Assembly: GCF_001577835.2 (NCBI RefSeq)
Contig: NC_029532.1
Span: 4,612,512-4,676,511 of the forward strand
Length of the DNA: 64,000 nucleotides
Source of the DNA: Coturnix japonica
Lineage: Eukaryota; Chordata; Aves; Galliformes; Phasianidae
Direction: 5' to 3'
The stretch's first letter is position 1. The number at the start of each line of letters is the position of its first letter. The notes beneath the pieces were generated by a model. It saw only the letters and a list, made by a program, of their open reading frames with translations. It ran no database searches and had not been told where the DNA came from. This document shows, one piece after another, positions 44,401 to 52,874 of the stretch. Made by a program: the position numbers and the translations under genes.

Positions 44401-47400
44401 CTCTGCCAATTGCTGTCCTGTCTTGTGCAGCTTGGAAAGGAAACCAGGCTTCACGCAGTGTCTTTCCCCCTTCCTTCCTGTGGTCTCGCCAATTTGGGAC
44501 TTCTCCTTTAGGGAGGGCACGCAGGGCTGGAAGAAATAAATAACTGTTGAGAGCGGGGGAGAGTTTCACTGATATCCAAAGGAAACCACCATAACGCAAT
44601 TACACCCCGTCCCTTGCTGTGCTTCCTGCACATTCCAGCCCACGGTGCCGCAGCTCAGGCAGGGGGGCAAAAGTTTAAAGATAACAATTTCCTCCAACTC
44701 TAAGCAAATAAACAGATGAGGATGGGGGGATGGGGGCAGCCAAGGCCACTGTGAGAGCACAGAGCCTGGGTGAAGCAGGGTGCTGCAAAGTGCTGGCTCC
44801 TGGTAAGAGACCAGAGGGGTTTCATGGGCAGGGATGGAGCCCCAAAAGCAGCACTGGGGGTTCTGGGGGTATAGGGGGAGGGCGTGACTCTCTGCTCTCC
44901 TTTGTGCTGTCCCATAGGGCCAGAAGGCTGGGCTGCAGCTGCGGGGGATGTGGCAGTGCCTCTGCACTGGGCTGATGGGGAGATTGGCGCTGAGTGGGAT
45001 GAGGAGGAGACACTGGACCTCCATGCACCAGGTACGTGCTGGGCTCCTGCAGTCTGCTCTGCTTTCTGTGTCATCCCACTGCCACACTGGGACCAGAGGC
45101 CCCAAATGAGTGGTACATCCATGTCCTTCAGATTTTCTTCCCCTTTCCTCCCACAGAGAAGTTCCTGCAGAACCAGCGTCTGAGTTACGGGCAGCCCCTG
45201 ACCCTGCTGCTGAGAGCAGAGGGGAATGGAAGCAGGGCAGAGAGCGGGGTGTTCCTGCATGGGGTCCAGCTGGTGCTGGAGGGTGAGGGGCTGGAGGTCA
45301 CCATGTCCAGCAGTGAGGGCCAGGCACAGGATGGGAAGCAGGCTGTCACCTTCAGGTGTGCTGTGGTGCTCTTTGGGGTGACTTTGGGATGCTGAAGCTC
45401 TGTGGTGGGGGTTGAGATACCACAGGTTTCTCTGTGTGCCTGGGTCACTGTTTGAGAGCTGAGCTGTTGGGTAGCTGAACTGAAGCCTTCTTCCCATGCT
45501 CCTTTTCCAACAGGCTGCATGAGGCAGAGGAGGGCACAGAGCCTTTGCTGTCAGCCTTCAGCTTCCAGCGTCTGCTCTCCAACCTCACCGCCCTTCACCT
45601 CCGTGTGAGCCATGGCCCCAGGCCAGGTGGGTGGCTGTGGGCAGTGTCCCATAGAGCTGGGAACAGGGGAGCAGCAGTTAAACCTGTGGCTTATGGAGCA
45701 TTTCTAGGTAGGATGGAGAGCTGGAAGCATAGTCCATGCCCCATCCCCATGCTGCTCTCCCCTATTGCAGGAAGGCTGTGGTTGAGCCAGGTGCAGCTCA
45801 CGTCAGCTCGTCACGGTGCAGGCACACGGGCAGGATGGGTGGAGGAATGCACGTGTCCCCCTGGCTACATTGGGTCCTTCTGTGAATCCTGTGCTCCTGG
45901 CTTCAAGCGGGACATCCCCTTTGGTGGCCCCTTTGTCACCTGTGTGCCCTGCACCTGCAACCAGCATGGGGACTGCGAGCCGCTCTCAGGTGCGCGCCTG
46001 GTCCCTCTGCTTGCTGGATCACAGTGTGCATGGGGAGCACATCTGTGTCTTTGCTTGTTCTGAGGAATGCTGGAAGCCATCCTGGAGGTCAGGGAAACAC
46101 AGAGCAGAGGCTCAGAGATGCTGCCTGGCTCCCTGTGCATCCCTACAGCAAGTAACAGCACAGAGCAGTGCTGGGAAGAGACGGAGATGAGGTGATGTGT
46201 GCAGTACCCAGATGGAGCCACTGGCCCGGGCACATGGAAAGGAACAACAGAACTTTGTGGGCAGGATGGGAAGGGCTGGAGGAAACGTTTTGTTCAGCGT
46301 GTGCCTCTGTTCTGCCAGCATCACACGACACCAGGCTGCAGACAGCCTGCATCTCACTGCTGAGCCCTGGGAACTGGGACGGAGCTTAGATGTCCTGGCC
46401 CCTGCGCTCTTTCCTTGTGCTGTTTTTTCCCCTCCTTTCTACCACCTGCTTTTCCTTTGCTTGCCACTGCCCATCTCTGCCTAATTCCCTCCTGCACAAC
46501 CTGCCTGCTATCACCTGGCCCCTTCCTTCTCCCCCTCCATTCAGCAAAGCATCTGTGTGGAGGCGGGGGGTCCTTGAGCATCCTTCCTGGTCCTCCTCCA
46601 GCTCCCAGCTGACTGCGGACGGCTGTGACTCACCAGTTCGGCTCGAGGAGACGCTCGCTCCCTGCTGGGTCACGGCCGCCCGTTTGTTTTCCATCCCAGG
46701 CTGAGAACACGGCAGCTCGGCGCTGGGAAATGTGTTGTCCATTACTGCAGGCGCCGGCAGACTTGGGGCACGATGCTGGGGCTGCCAGCACCCACCTCAC
46801 GCCTGCACAACTTCCTCCTCCTTCAAACAAGAGCTGGGCAAGGAAGGGGCTGTGGGGGAGGAAGGCAAAGTGTGACTGGCTGTGTTGGGTGCACACAAAT
46901 AGGGTGGCTCCTTGGAGCTGCATGTCCCTCCTGGCACCGCATCTCTGTTTCTCATCTCACAGGGCACTGCCGCTGCTTGCACAACACGGAGGGTTCCTCC
47001 TGTGAGCGCTGCAGCCCCGGGTTTTATGGCAACCCCTTCAATGGGCACCCCGATGACTGCAAGCCGTGCCCGTGCCCAGGCCACTCACCCTGCATCCAGC
47101 TGCCCAGCAGTGGGGAGGTGGTGTGCACCCATTGCCCCCCAGGACAGAGAGGTGAGGTTGGGATGTGAGGAGGGGGCTACGGTGCAGCTGGATCCCCTTG
47201 CACACTGTTTGCTTTGTAGGGAAGCGCTGTGAGCTGTGTGATGATGGATTTTTTGGGGACCCCTTGGGGCAGAGGGGTCCCATGCGTCCCTGCATCCCCT
47301 GCCAGTGTCATGGGAACGTGGACCTCAATGCTGTGGGGAACTGTGACTCCGTGTCCGGGCGCTGCCTGCGCTGCCTGTACAACACAACGGGAGAGCAGTG

Positions 47401-50400
47401 CCAGCAGTGTCGGCCGGGGTTCTATGGGGATGCATTGGCCCCCAGCCCTGCTGGGAAGTGTGCACGTACGTATGGACGGGGCTGGCCCTGCTGCCTCCAC
47501 CCCTGCCCAGACCATCCCAATGGGGTGGGCAGAAGGGATACCCACTGGGTTTAGGGTCTGGGCAATGGGCTGAGTTAGCCATGAGAGCTCAGCAGTGGGT
47601 TTCTGTCCCCTTTCTGCATTGCTCCAAGCAGCATTTTGTCTCCATAGCATGCAACTGCAACCCTGATGGCTCAGCCCTGGGGCTGGAGGGCTGTGATCCA
47701 GTCACAGGGCAGTGCCACTGCCTCCCACACGTGTTGGGCAGAACCTGTGGGCAGTGCCAGCATGGATACTATGGGCTGCAGCGTGCCGTGGGCTGCAAGA
47801 GGTGAGTGGGGGGCACAATGGGCACCCTGTGCTTTGCTCCTTTGTGTCTCCTCATTTTGCTCTCTGCTCCTTGGTGCACAGCTGTGAGTGCCACCCAATG
47901 GGGTCCCAGGACAGTGGGTGCCATGCGGTGACGGGGCAGTGCTCCTGCCAGCCGGGTGTCACAGGGCTGCGCTGCGACAGATGCCAGCACGGCTTCTTTG
48001 GCTTCTCAGCCAGGGGCTGCCGAGGTACTGGGGAGGGCAGCTCAGCCCTAAGCACAGGGCTGGCAGCTGTGGTGTGACATCTCGCCACTGTTGTAGCGTG
48101 CAACTGCTCCCCACTGGGCTCCATCAGTGCGCAGTGCCATGAGAACAGCACCTGCCTCTGCCACCCCGGCTTTGTGGGCTACAAGTGTGACCGCTGCCAG
48201 GCCAACTTCTTCCCTGACCCACCGAGCTCCAGCTGCCAGCCGTGTCCCACCTGCTACGGGCTGGTGAAGGATGGGGTATGCCCCATGCCCTGCCGAGGTG
48301 GTGTGGAGCTCCAGCCCTATGCTGCACTGCCATGCCCCCATGTCTCACCTGCAGGTGGAGCGGCTCAGGGTGAAGCTGCAGGAGGTGGAGGATTGGCTGC
48401 AAGAACCGGGCTGTGAGCTGCGCCTGGGGCAGCCCCCTGCGATGGGAGATGCAAGCCGGGGAGATGGACTGAGCACACAACACCTCCTGCAAGGTATGAG
48501 GCAGCTCCACTTGGGCTGGGGAACAGAAAGCGTCGTGTCACCCCTGCAGGGATGCTGGGTGCTGTGACATAACTGGGTGGGTGCAAGGGGGTCCTGTGTT
48601 AGCAATGGGATGACTAAGATGGGGAGGACAGCCCTGGAGGGCAATGGCACAGAGCACTGTGGGGTGCTGCAAGCCAATGCCAGGTGCAGATTGGTGCCTT
48701 TTGGTGGGCATGGATGAACCCCGCAGCTGTTTTGGGGCAGCCCTAAGCACCCATGGGGGCAGCACAGCCAGGAGTTGCACTAAGCAGCTGTTTATATGCC
48801 CACAGGTGCCCAAGCCATGCTCTCAGCACAGGTGGGACGGCTGTCAGGGATGCTGAGCACTGCACAGGGCCATCTCAGCAATGCTATCGGGGCTACTGGC
48901 TGCTCCAGCCATGGACCCTCCAAGACCTGCACGCTGCTGTCAGAGATCAGGGCCGTGCTGCAGTCAGCACAAGGGGAGATCCTGCACGCTGCCGACACTC
49001 TGGTTGCCACGGTGCGGGCTCCTGATGGCAGTGACTGTCTTGGGGCAGCAGATCCATGTATGGTATGGCACTGGGGTCTCACTGCTGTTGTTTGTATTGC
49101 AAGGAGATTCCTCAGGAGATCCCCCTGCTGCCCACCAACTGGAGCCACTGGGCAATGGAGGCACGGGAGCTGGCAGAGAGGTATGTTGGGCATCATAGGG
49201 ACAACTGTTGTGCTGGGACCTTCCTGGCACACACTCATGGTTGGTGGTGGTGAAAACAGGGAAGCCCAGAGCCTGACCCTGTTTGTTCCCAGCATACAGA
49301 GACCGGTCCCAGTGACACCTCCCTTGTCTCTGCAGGCACAGAGATACTGCAGCACAGGTGGAGGCAGCAGTGAGGAGGGCGCTGGGTGCTTCCAACACCA
49401 GCCATGAGCTCCTGAGGACACTGCTGGAGGGGAGAGGGGCACAGGAGGCAGAGCGGGAGCTGGAGGCTGGGTGAGGAGCTGGCAGTGGTGGAGGGGCAGG
49501 GCAATGGATTCCCCCTGGCCTGGGGATATCACTGAGTCCCAACAAACTCATTGCACTGCAGCATTGCAAAGTGGAGAGCCATGGTGCTCCATGCTGGGGG
49601 TGTTTCAGACTCCTTCCCCATGTCCCGAGCTGCCACTTGTGCTTTGAAGCACTGCTTGGCCCTGTGTGCATAGGTATGAGGAAATCCAGCGGGCATGGAA
49701 GGAGCTGAGTGCTGGCATAGAAGAGGTGGCAGTGGAAGCCAGGAGAGCTCTCACAGCCATCCAGGAGGCAAACATGGGTATGGCTGAGAAGCTTCAGCAG
49801 GTGGCTGCTCCAGGGCAGGTGAGCAGCATCCAGCTCCTGTTTGCATCCCATACTGTACCTGTCAGTGTTGCTCCCTCTTGTGCTGGGAGATGCCCTCCTG
49901 GAGTTGTTGATAGCTCTATACCTACAGCAGGTGCTGCTGGTGCAAGCTGGAGCCCTAGCACAGGAGGTGGCAGCACTGGAGCAGACAGTGCAGGCACAGG
50001 AGCCAGCAGCTTGGCAGAGCATCACGGCATCCCTCAGCATGGCAGCTGGGCTGCGCCAGGACCTGCAGGGCACTCAAAGCTTTGTACAGGTAATCACTGC
50101 TCAGCCATGAAACAAATGATGGGGAAGCCCTGTGCCAGCTGGAGCTGTGGGCATATTGGGTGCATCTTCCTCCTGCATCCCAACCAAGGCACAGGGCTGG
50201 AGCTCTAGCAGCTCTTTGCCCTCTCCCCAGCCTCACTCCTTCCTTTCCGTCCCCAGCTCCAGGACCGGGCTGGCTCTGCTCATGGTCTGTCCACCTCAGC
50301 AGTCTCGCAGGGGAAAGCAGTGCTCGCCAGTGCAGGGTCCCTCCTGGGCAGCTTGGAAGGTAAAAGGCTCTGGGGAGAACATTTCTGCTCACAGCCTGGA

Positions 50401-51585
50401 TGCCCGTGCTGGGTGCCCAAAGTTTGGGTGTCCCTGCAGGCATGAGGAAGGCTTTGGGTCATCGGAAGGGTCGTGCTGCCCTAAGAAGGAGAATGGCACA
50501 AGTGCGGGACAGAACGATGGTGGAGGCCCAGAAGAAGATTAAACAAGCAGAGAAAATGCTAGGAAACTCCTTGTCTGTCTCCAGTGCAGCCAGGAGGAAG
50601 GCGGGGGAGGCCAAGAATGCTGCTGAGGAGAGCAGTAAGGTCTGAACAGAAGGATGGGGGTGAAGGGAGGAGGACCCTCACTGCTGTCCCCTGGGGTGAC
50701 TGTCCCCACCTCTGTCATTGGCAGAGGGCCCAGGCTGTACTGCAGGGCAGCAAGCAGGCTCGCAAGCACACCAGGATGCTCACCACGGGGGTCAACAAGA
50801 CCCGGCAGGAACTGTCCCGGCAGCAGCACATGGCTGAGGAGCTCAGGGAGAGCCTGCAGGAGGCAGAGCAGGTGAGTCAGGTCCTCTCGTGTGGCTGTAT
50901 CCTGTCCAGGAGCTTTGCAGCACAGAGCATCAGGAGCAGCACAGAATAAGGAATGCCTTGGGGTTGTTCCTTGCCTGACCCAGCCAAGGGTCACTGGTAT
51001 CCCTAATCCAGGTGTCTGTCTGTGTTGCAAGGTGGGGACGGAGGTGAGCGAGATGGCAAAAAGCCTGCAGGAAGCCCGGGGCTCACTGATGGCAGACATC
51101 GAGACCCTGAATGATCTGCTGAACAGACTGGGTGAGGGCTGGGAGCAAGGCCAGGACTGTGGCCCTGGTTATGGGGCCTTGGGTTTGCTGGAGGTGTGGG
51201 GTCAGGGGTGCACCAGTGGGTTATGGGGTTGGGGATGGGATTAGCACTGTCCAGGCTCAGCTGGATGCCCTGCACCAGAGGTGGCTCTCAGCATCCTGCC
51301 CTGCTCCTGTCTTTCACCCTCGCTCTCTCATCTCACCCAGGCGGCCTGGAGCCGGGCATGCAGGCAGAGGCAGTGCTGGGAGCTGGGCAGCTGCAGCTGG
51401 AGCGGCTGCGACTGTGGCTCAATGCTCCAGGAGCCCTGGCCATGCAGCTCGGGCAGCTGCAGCAGGAGGCAGAGCTGCAGCAGGACAGGATCCGGGCATT
51501 TGAGAGTGACTTGGTAGAGATCCGGGCTGACAAGCAGAACCTGGAGGACATTTTGCGAAGCCTCCCTGAAGGCTGCTCCAAGTGA
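38133..51585 (+). CDS. LAMC3: LAMC3, laminin subunit gamma-3 (29 coding exons)
   Basis: LAMC3 is a secreted basement-membrane chain that joins alpha and beta chains in a coiled coil. The exons join in frame to 1573 residues, against 1575 in human. In order they encode a signal peptide ([20 protein letters not shown]), the LN domain (to about residue 268), four and a half LE modules, the laminin IV A domain (exons 9-13), further LE modules to eleven in all, and a long coiled coil (about 1010-1573) ending [10 protein letters not shown]. The sequence follows human gamma-3 closely, for example in [20 protein letters not shown]. The C-terminus lacks the extended gamma-1 tail with its integrin-needed Glu, which also fits gamma-3. 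All introns are GT-AG. One of them (41156-41366) is wholly a CR1 element and is not expected in this family. If it is not spliced out, the chain would end soon after residue 166. Confidence 0.96.
38497..41021 (+). other. LAMC3: LAMC3 intron 1
   Basis: A 2.5 kb intron. An AT-rich unique block at about 40310-40560 (with aattaaaggcttgttttcc and gctaattgttttgc) stands out from the GC-rich surroundings. I see no exon or transposon. Confidence 0.75.
41022..41155 (+). CDS. LAMC3: LAMC3 exon 2, left half of the split exon
   Basis: 134 bp encoding [20 protein letters not shown] through FYSASCEK. It stops in phase 0 exactly at the left edge of a CR1 element. The donor would be aag/gttgga, a weak match. 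Confidence 0.9.
41156..41364 (+). mobile_element. CR1 LINE 3' end filling LAMC3 intron 2
   Basis: The sequence runs from gttggatattaggaaattcc through gggctgcccagggagtggtg and gaggtcttctccaacctcag to the tail gattctatggttctatgatt. This is the CR1 3' end in gene orientation. The copy is 5'-truncated at about 209 bp and borders coding sequence on the left. On the right only two bases (AG) separate it from coding sequence. Confidence 0.92.
41367..41537 (+). CDS. LAMC3: LAMC3 exon 3, right half of the split exon
   Basis: 171 bp, phase 0 at both ends, encoding [20 protein letters not shown] through NFDGSPTLQ. It continues the LN domain directly after SCEK, as in human SCQKTYGR. Confidence 0.9.
41548..41721 (+). 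mobile_element. Second CR1 LINE 3'-end fragment (LAMC3 intron 3)
   Basis: It contains gtggtggagtcactgtccct, ggaggtgtccc, gaggtcttttctgacc and the tail gactctatgatcctatt, in the same orientation as the first copy. It lies inside the intron before exon 4. Confidence 0.85.
41825..41955 (+). CDS. LAMC3: LAMC3 exon 4 (end of LN)
   Basis: 131 bp encoding [20 protein letters not shown] through SDFSVGGR, the close of the LN domain that serves network assembly. Confidence 0.95.
42438..42604 (+). CDS. LAMC3: LAMC3 exon 5 (LE1)
   Basis: 167 bp encoding [20 protein letters not shown] through [12 protein letters not shown], the first LE module. Confidence 0.95.
42762..42950 (+). CDS. LAMC3: LAMC3 exon 6 (LE2)
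   Basis: 189 bp encoding [20 protein letters not shown] through QPCHCHPAG, the second LE module and the start of the third. Confidence 0.95.
43207..43324 (+). CDS. LAMC3: LAMC3 exon 7 (LE3)
   Basis: 118 bp encoding [20 protein letters not shown] through HSLSEGGCR. Confidence 0.95.
43402..43500 (+). CDS. LAMC3: LAMC3 exon 8 (LE4 start)
   Basis: 99 bp encoding [20 protein letters not shown] through VEGHLCNR. Confidence 0.95.
43629..43765 (+). CDS. LAMC3: LAMC3 exon 9 (LE4 end, first half of LE5)
   Basis: 137 bp encoding [20 protein letters not shown] through [10 protein letters not shown]. The laminin IV A domain is inserted in LE5 here. Confidence 0.95.
43766..44917 (+). other. LAMC3: LAMC3 intron 9
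   Basis: A 1.15 kb intron with no recognised repeat. A somewhat AT-rich patch lies at about 44370-44560. Confidence 0.8.
44918..45031 (+). CDS. LAMC3: LAMC3 exon 10 (laminin IV A)
   Basis: 114 bp encoding [20 protein letters not shown] through TLDLHAP. It aligns with the human EGWWARSVGG region and is the least conserved LAMC3 exon, as is usual for domain IV. Confidence 0.9.
45157..45355 (+). CDS. LAMC3: LAMC3 exon 11 (laminin IV A)
   Basis: 199 bp encoding [20 protein letters not shown] through GKQAVTFR. Confidence 0.93.
45514..45626 (+). CDS. LAMC3: LAMC3 exon 12 (laminin IV A)
   Basis: 113 bp encoding [20 protein letters not shown] through RVSHGPRP. Confidence 0.93.
45771..45989 (+). 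CDS. LAMC3: LAMC3 exon 13 (end of IV A, second half of LE5, LE6 start)
   Basis: 219 bp encoding [20 protein letters not shown], then [20 protein letters not shown], and ending [13 protein letters not shown]. Confidence 0.95.
45990..46962 (+). other. LAMC3: LAMC3 intron 13
   Basis: A 973-bp intron with a pyrimidine-rich stretch at about 46405-46550. No exon or transposon is recognised. Confidence 0.8.
46963..47151 (+). CDS. LAMC3: LAMC3 exon 14 (LE6-LE7)
   Basis: 189 bp encoding [20 protein letters not shown] through CTHCPPGQR. Confidence 0.95.
47220..47465 (+). CDS. LAMC3: LAMC3 exon 15 (LE7-LE8, nidogen loop)
   Basis: 246 bp encoding [20 protein letters not shown] through [20 protein letters not shown] at 47315-47344 is the gamma-chain nidogen-binding loop, which is NIDPNAV in gamma-1 and NVDPNAV in human gamma-3. 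Asp, Asn and Val are kept and Pro is Leu here. Confidence 0.95.
47648..47801 (+). CDS. LAMC3: LAMC3 exon 16 (LE9)
   Basis: 154 bp encoding [20 protein letters not shown] through GLQRAVGCK. Confidence 0.95.
47882..48024 (+). CDS. LAMC3: LAMC3 exon 17 (LE10)
   Basis: 143 bp encoding [20 protein letters not shown] through [11 protein letters not shown]. Confidence 0.95.
48097..48275 (+). CDS. LAMC3: LAMC3 exon 18 (LE11, start of coiled coil)
   Basis: 179 bp encoding [20 protein letters not shown] through [11 protein letters not shown], the last LE module and the interchain-cysteine region at the head of the coiled coil. Confidence 0.95.
48355..48493 (+). CDS. LAMC3: LAMC3 exon 19 (coiled coil)
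   Basis: 139 bp encoding [20 protein letters not shown] through STQHLLQ. Confidence 0.93.
48806..49011 (+). CDS. LAMC3: LAMC3 exon 20 (coiled coil)
   Basis: 206 bp encoding [20 protein letters not shown], then [14 protein letters not shown] and [12 protein letters not shown]. Confidence 0.93.
49104..49180 (+). CDS. LAMC3: LAMC3 exon 21 (coiled coil)
   Basis: 77 bp encoding [20 protein letters not shown] and RELAE. Confidence 0.92.
49336..49470 (+). CDS. LAMC3: LAMC3 exon 22 (coiled coil)
   Basis: 135 bp encoding [20 protein letters not shown] through EAERELEA. Confidence 0.93.
49674..49818 (+). CDS. LAMC3: LAMC3 exon 23 (coiled coil)
   Basis: 145 bp encoding [20 protein letters not shown] through [11 protein letters not shown]. 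Confidence 0.92.
49931..50089 (+). CDS. LAMC3: LAMC3 exon 24 (coiled coil)
   Basis: 159 bp encoding [20 protein letters not shown] through [10 protein letters not shown]. Two tandem acceptors (tacag/cag) are possible. The other starts three bases earlier and adds one Gln. Confidence 0.9.
50257..50359 (+). CDS. LAMC3: LAMC3 exon 25 (coiled coil)
   Basis: 103 bp encoding [20 protein letters not shown] through SLLGSLE. Confidence 0.92.
50440..50639 (+). CDS. LAMC3: LAMC3 exon 26 (coiled coil)
   Basis: 200 bp encoding [20 protein letters not shown], then [20 protein letters not shown] to EESSK. It matches human KKTKQAERMLGNAAPLSSS. Confidence 0.94.
50725..50871 (+). CDS. LAMC3: LAMC3 exon 27 (coiled coil)
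   Basis: 147 bp encoding [20 protein letters not shown] through [11 protein letters not shown]. Confidence 0.94.
51032..51131 (+). CDS. LAMC3: LAMC3 exon 28 (coiled coil)
   Basis: 100 bp encoding [20 protein letters not shown] through LNDLLNRL. Confidence 0.94.
51341..51585 (+). CDS. LAMC3: LAMC3 exon 29 (last, C-terminus)
   Basis: It encodes [20 protein letters not shown] through [19 protein letters not shown], and ends [10 protein letters not shown] and TGA. The Cys near the end is the expected interchain cysteine. Confidence 0.95.
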
Positions 51586-52431
51586 CAGTGCTGGGTCCGT
51601 GGCTGCTGCCCCAACACCTCCCATCACCCTCAACAGTGACCAGCAGAGTGAAGGACACCCACTCCATCAGCATCACCCCTCCTGCTGTTCTTTACATACA
51701 ATATTGCACTCAGGTCCTTACCTACACTGGTTCTGACTTAGCATCCCAAGTGCCCCGTGCATAACTTCAGCCACCAGCTCCATCCCTCAGGCCAGGAGAC
51801 AAAGCAGCCACAAGGGATGGATGAGGTGTGGACAGAGCTGTCATGGCATTGCTTTCACCAGGCAGAGAATGAAGAACTGTCACCAATCTCCTCCACACTA
51901 GACACAGCCCTCCATCCCTCCTTCCCCACTGCAGCACAGGGGTCTGCTACAGGCTGGAGCCCAGTCCACTCATTAACCTGCTTTACCTGTGCTCACAGTG
52001 CTGGAACTCAGCTTTGCTGAAGTCTGATGTGTTGCTATTTGTAAAACTGTTATCACAGACCTTAGATTCCTCCAGCTTCATCTTCTGCTGGTCCAAAGGT
52101 CTGCAAAGGGCGCAGCATTTTCCTGCCCTGAGCAAACCCATCTCCCCCCTCTGCCCAAGGAGCATCATGGTAAGTGCTCCACGCTCAGCAAAAGCAAAGC
52201 CATGCAGCAGCAAAAGCACAGTGTGAAGTGACTGGGCTGAGAGGCAGGAAGTCACAGGCACTTCTGTCTCCCTGAGAAGTCAATTACATGCCCCTGCTCA
52301 GCCCAACAGCTCGCTGTTGATACAGAAACATCGAGCCTCGTGTGCGTGGCTGGAGATGCGGCTCACCCTCCTTCCTGCTCTCCCTGGCACTCTGTGTTTT
52401 TAGCCGGTGACACTCGCCTACAGCTGTATCC

Positions 52432-52437
52432 ATTAAA
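52432..52437 (+). terminator. LAMC3: Possible poly(A) signal of LAMC3
   Basis: ATTAAA lies 847 bases past the stop. No canonical AATAAA was noticed between. Use is unproven. Confidence 0.3.
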
Positions 52438-52439
52438 AG

Positions 52440-52796
52440 TTCTTCACGTCACACTGGGAGCGCTGCGGACCCCGGCACCCCCGGGCTGTGCGCTAGGGGG
52501 AGACCGTCCCCTTCTCGTCCCCTTCTCGTCCCCATGCCGTCCTCCTCCCGTCTTCTTTCCCGACTCTCTTCGGCCACGTCCCGCCCGTCGGGTAATCCCG
52601 TGAGCAGAGCAGGTGCCGCTCTGCTGTTCTTTCACTTTTTCCTTCCTGAAATCTGGACTTCCCAGCGGGTTTCCATCCCGCGGACACCGGGCTCCGTGAA
52701 GCGGGGAAGGGGTTAACAGCGGGGGCGGGGGCCCTACAGCCCGGCCCGGCCCGCCCCTACTTAAGGCGGCGGTGGGGGACGGGGCGGCTCCGTGCG
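52440..52796 (+). promoter_or_regulatory. AIF1L: AIF1L CpG-rich promoter
   Basis: CpG-dense sequence runs up to the start codon, with GC boxes gggggcgggg at 52721-52730 and ccgcccc at 52751-52757. A cttaagg lies about 38 bp before the ATG. No clear TATA box is present. Confidence 0.65.
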
Positions 52797-52874
52797 ATGG
52801 CGGCTCCGCGGCGGCCGAGCGGAGGGGGACTGCGGCGAGCCCCGCAGGACGGGAGGCTGGAGGAGATCAATAAG
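52797..52874 (+). CDS. AIF1L: AIF1L exon 1 (divergent N-terminus)
   Basis: 26 codons, phase 0 at the end, with donor gtgcgg. The last residues (RLEEINK) match human exon 2 (RLAEINR). The earlier ones match only loosely, so this exon may combine or replace human exons 1 and 2. Confidence 0.8.

Larger units (their letters stand above)
51586..52796 (+). other. LAMC3 3'UTR, intergenic gap and AIF1L promoter
   Basis: 1.2 kb between the LAMC3 stop and the AIF1L start. I see no gene. The right third is CpG-rich and belongs to AIF1L. An ATTAAA at 52432-52437 could end LAMC3. Confidence 0.6.

Noticed and set aside
48964-50073. 369-codon frame antisense to LAMC3
   Set aside because: It is the mirror of coding exons and their short introns, which are clearly LAMC3 on the plus strand.
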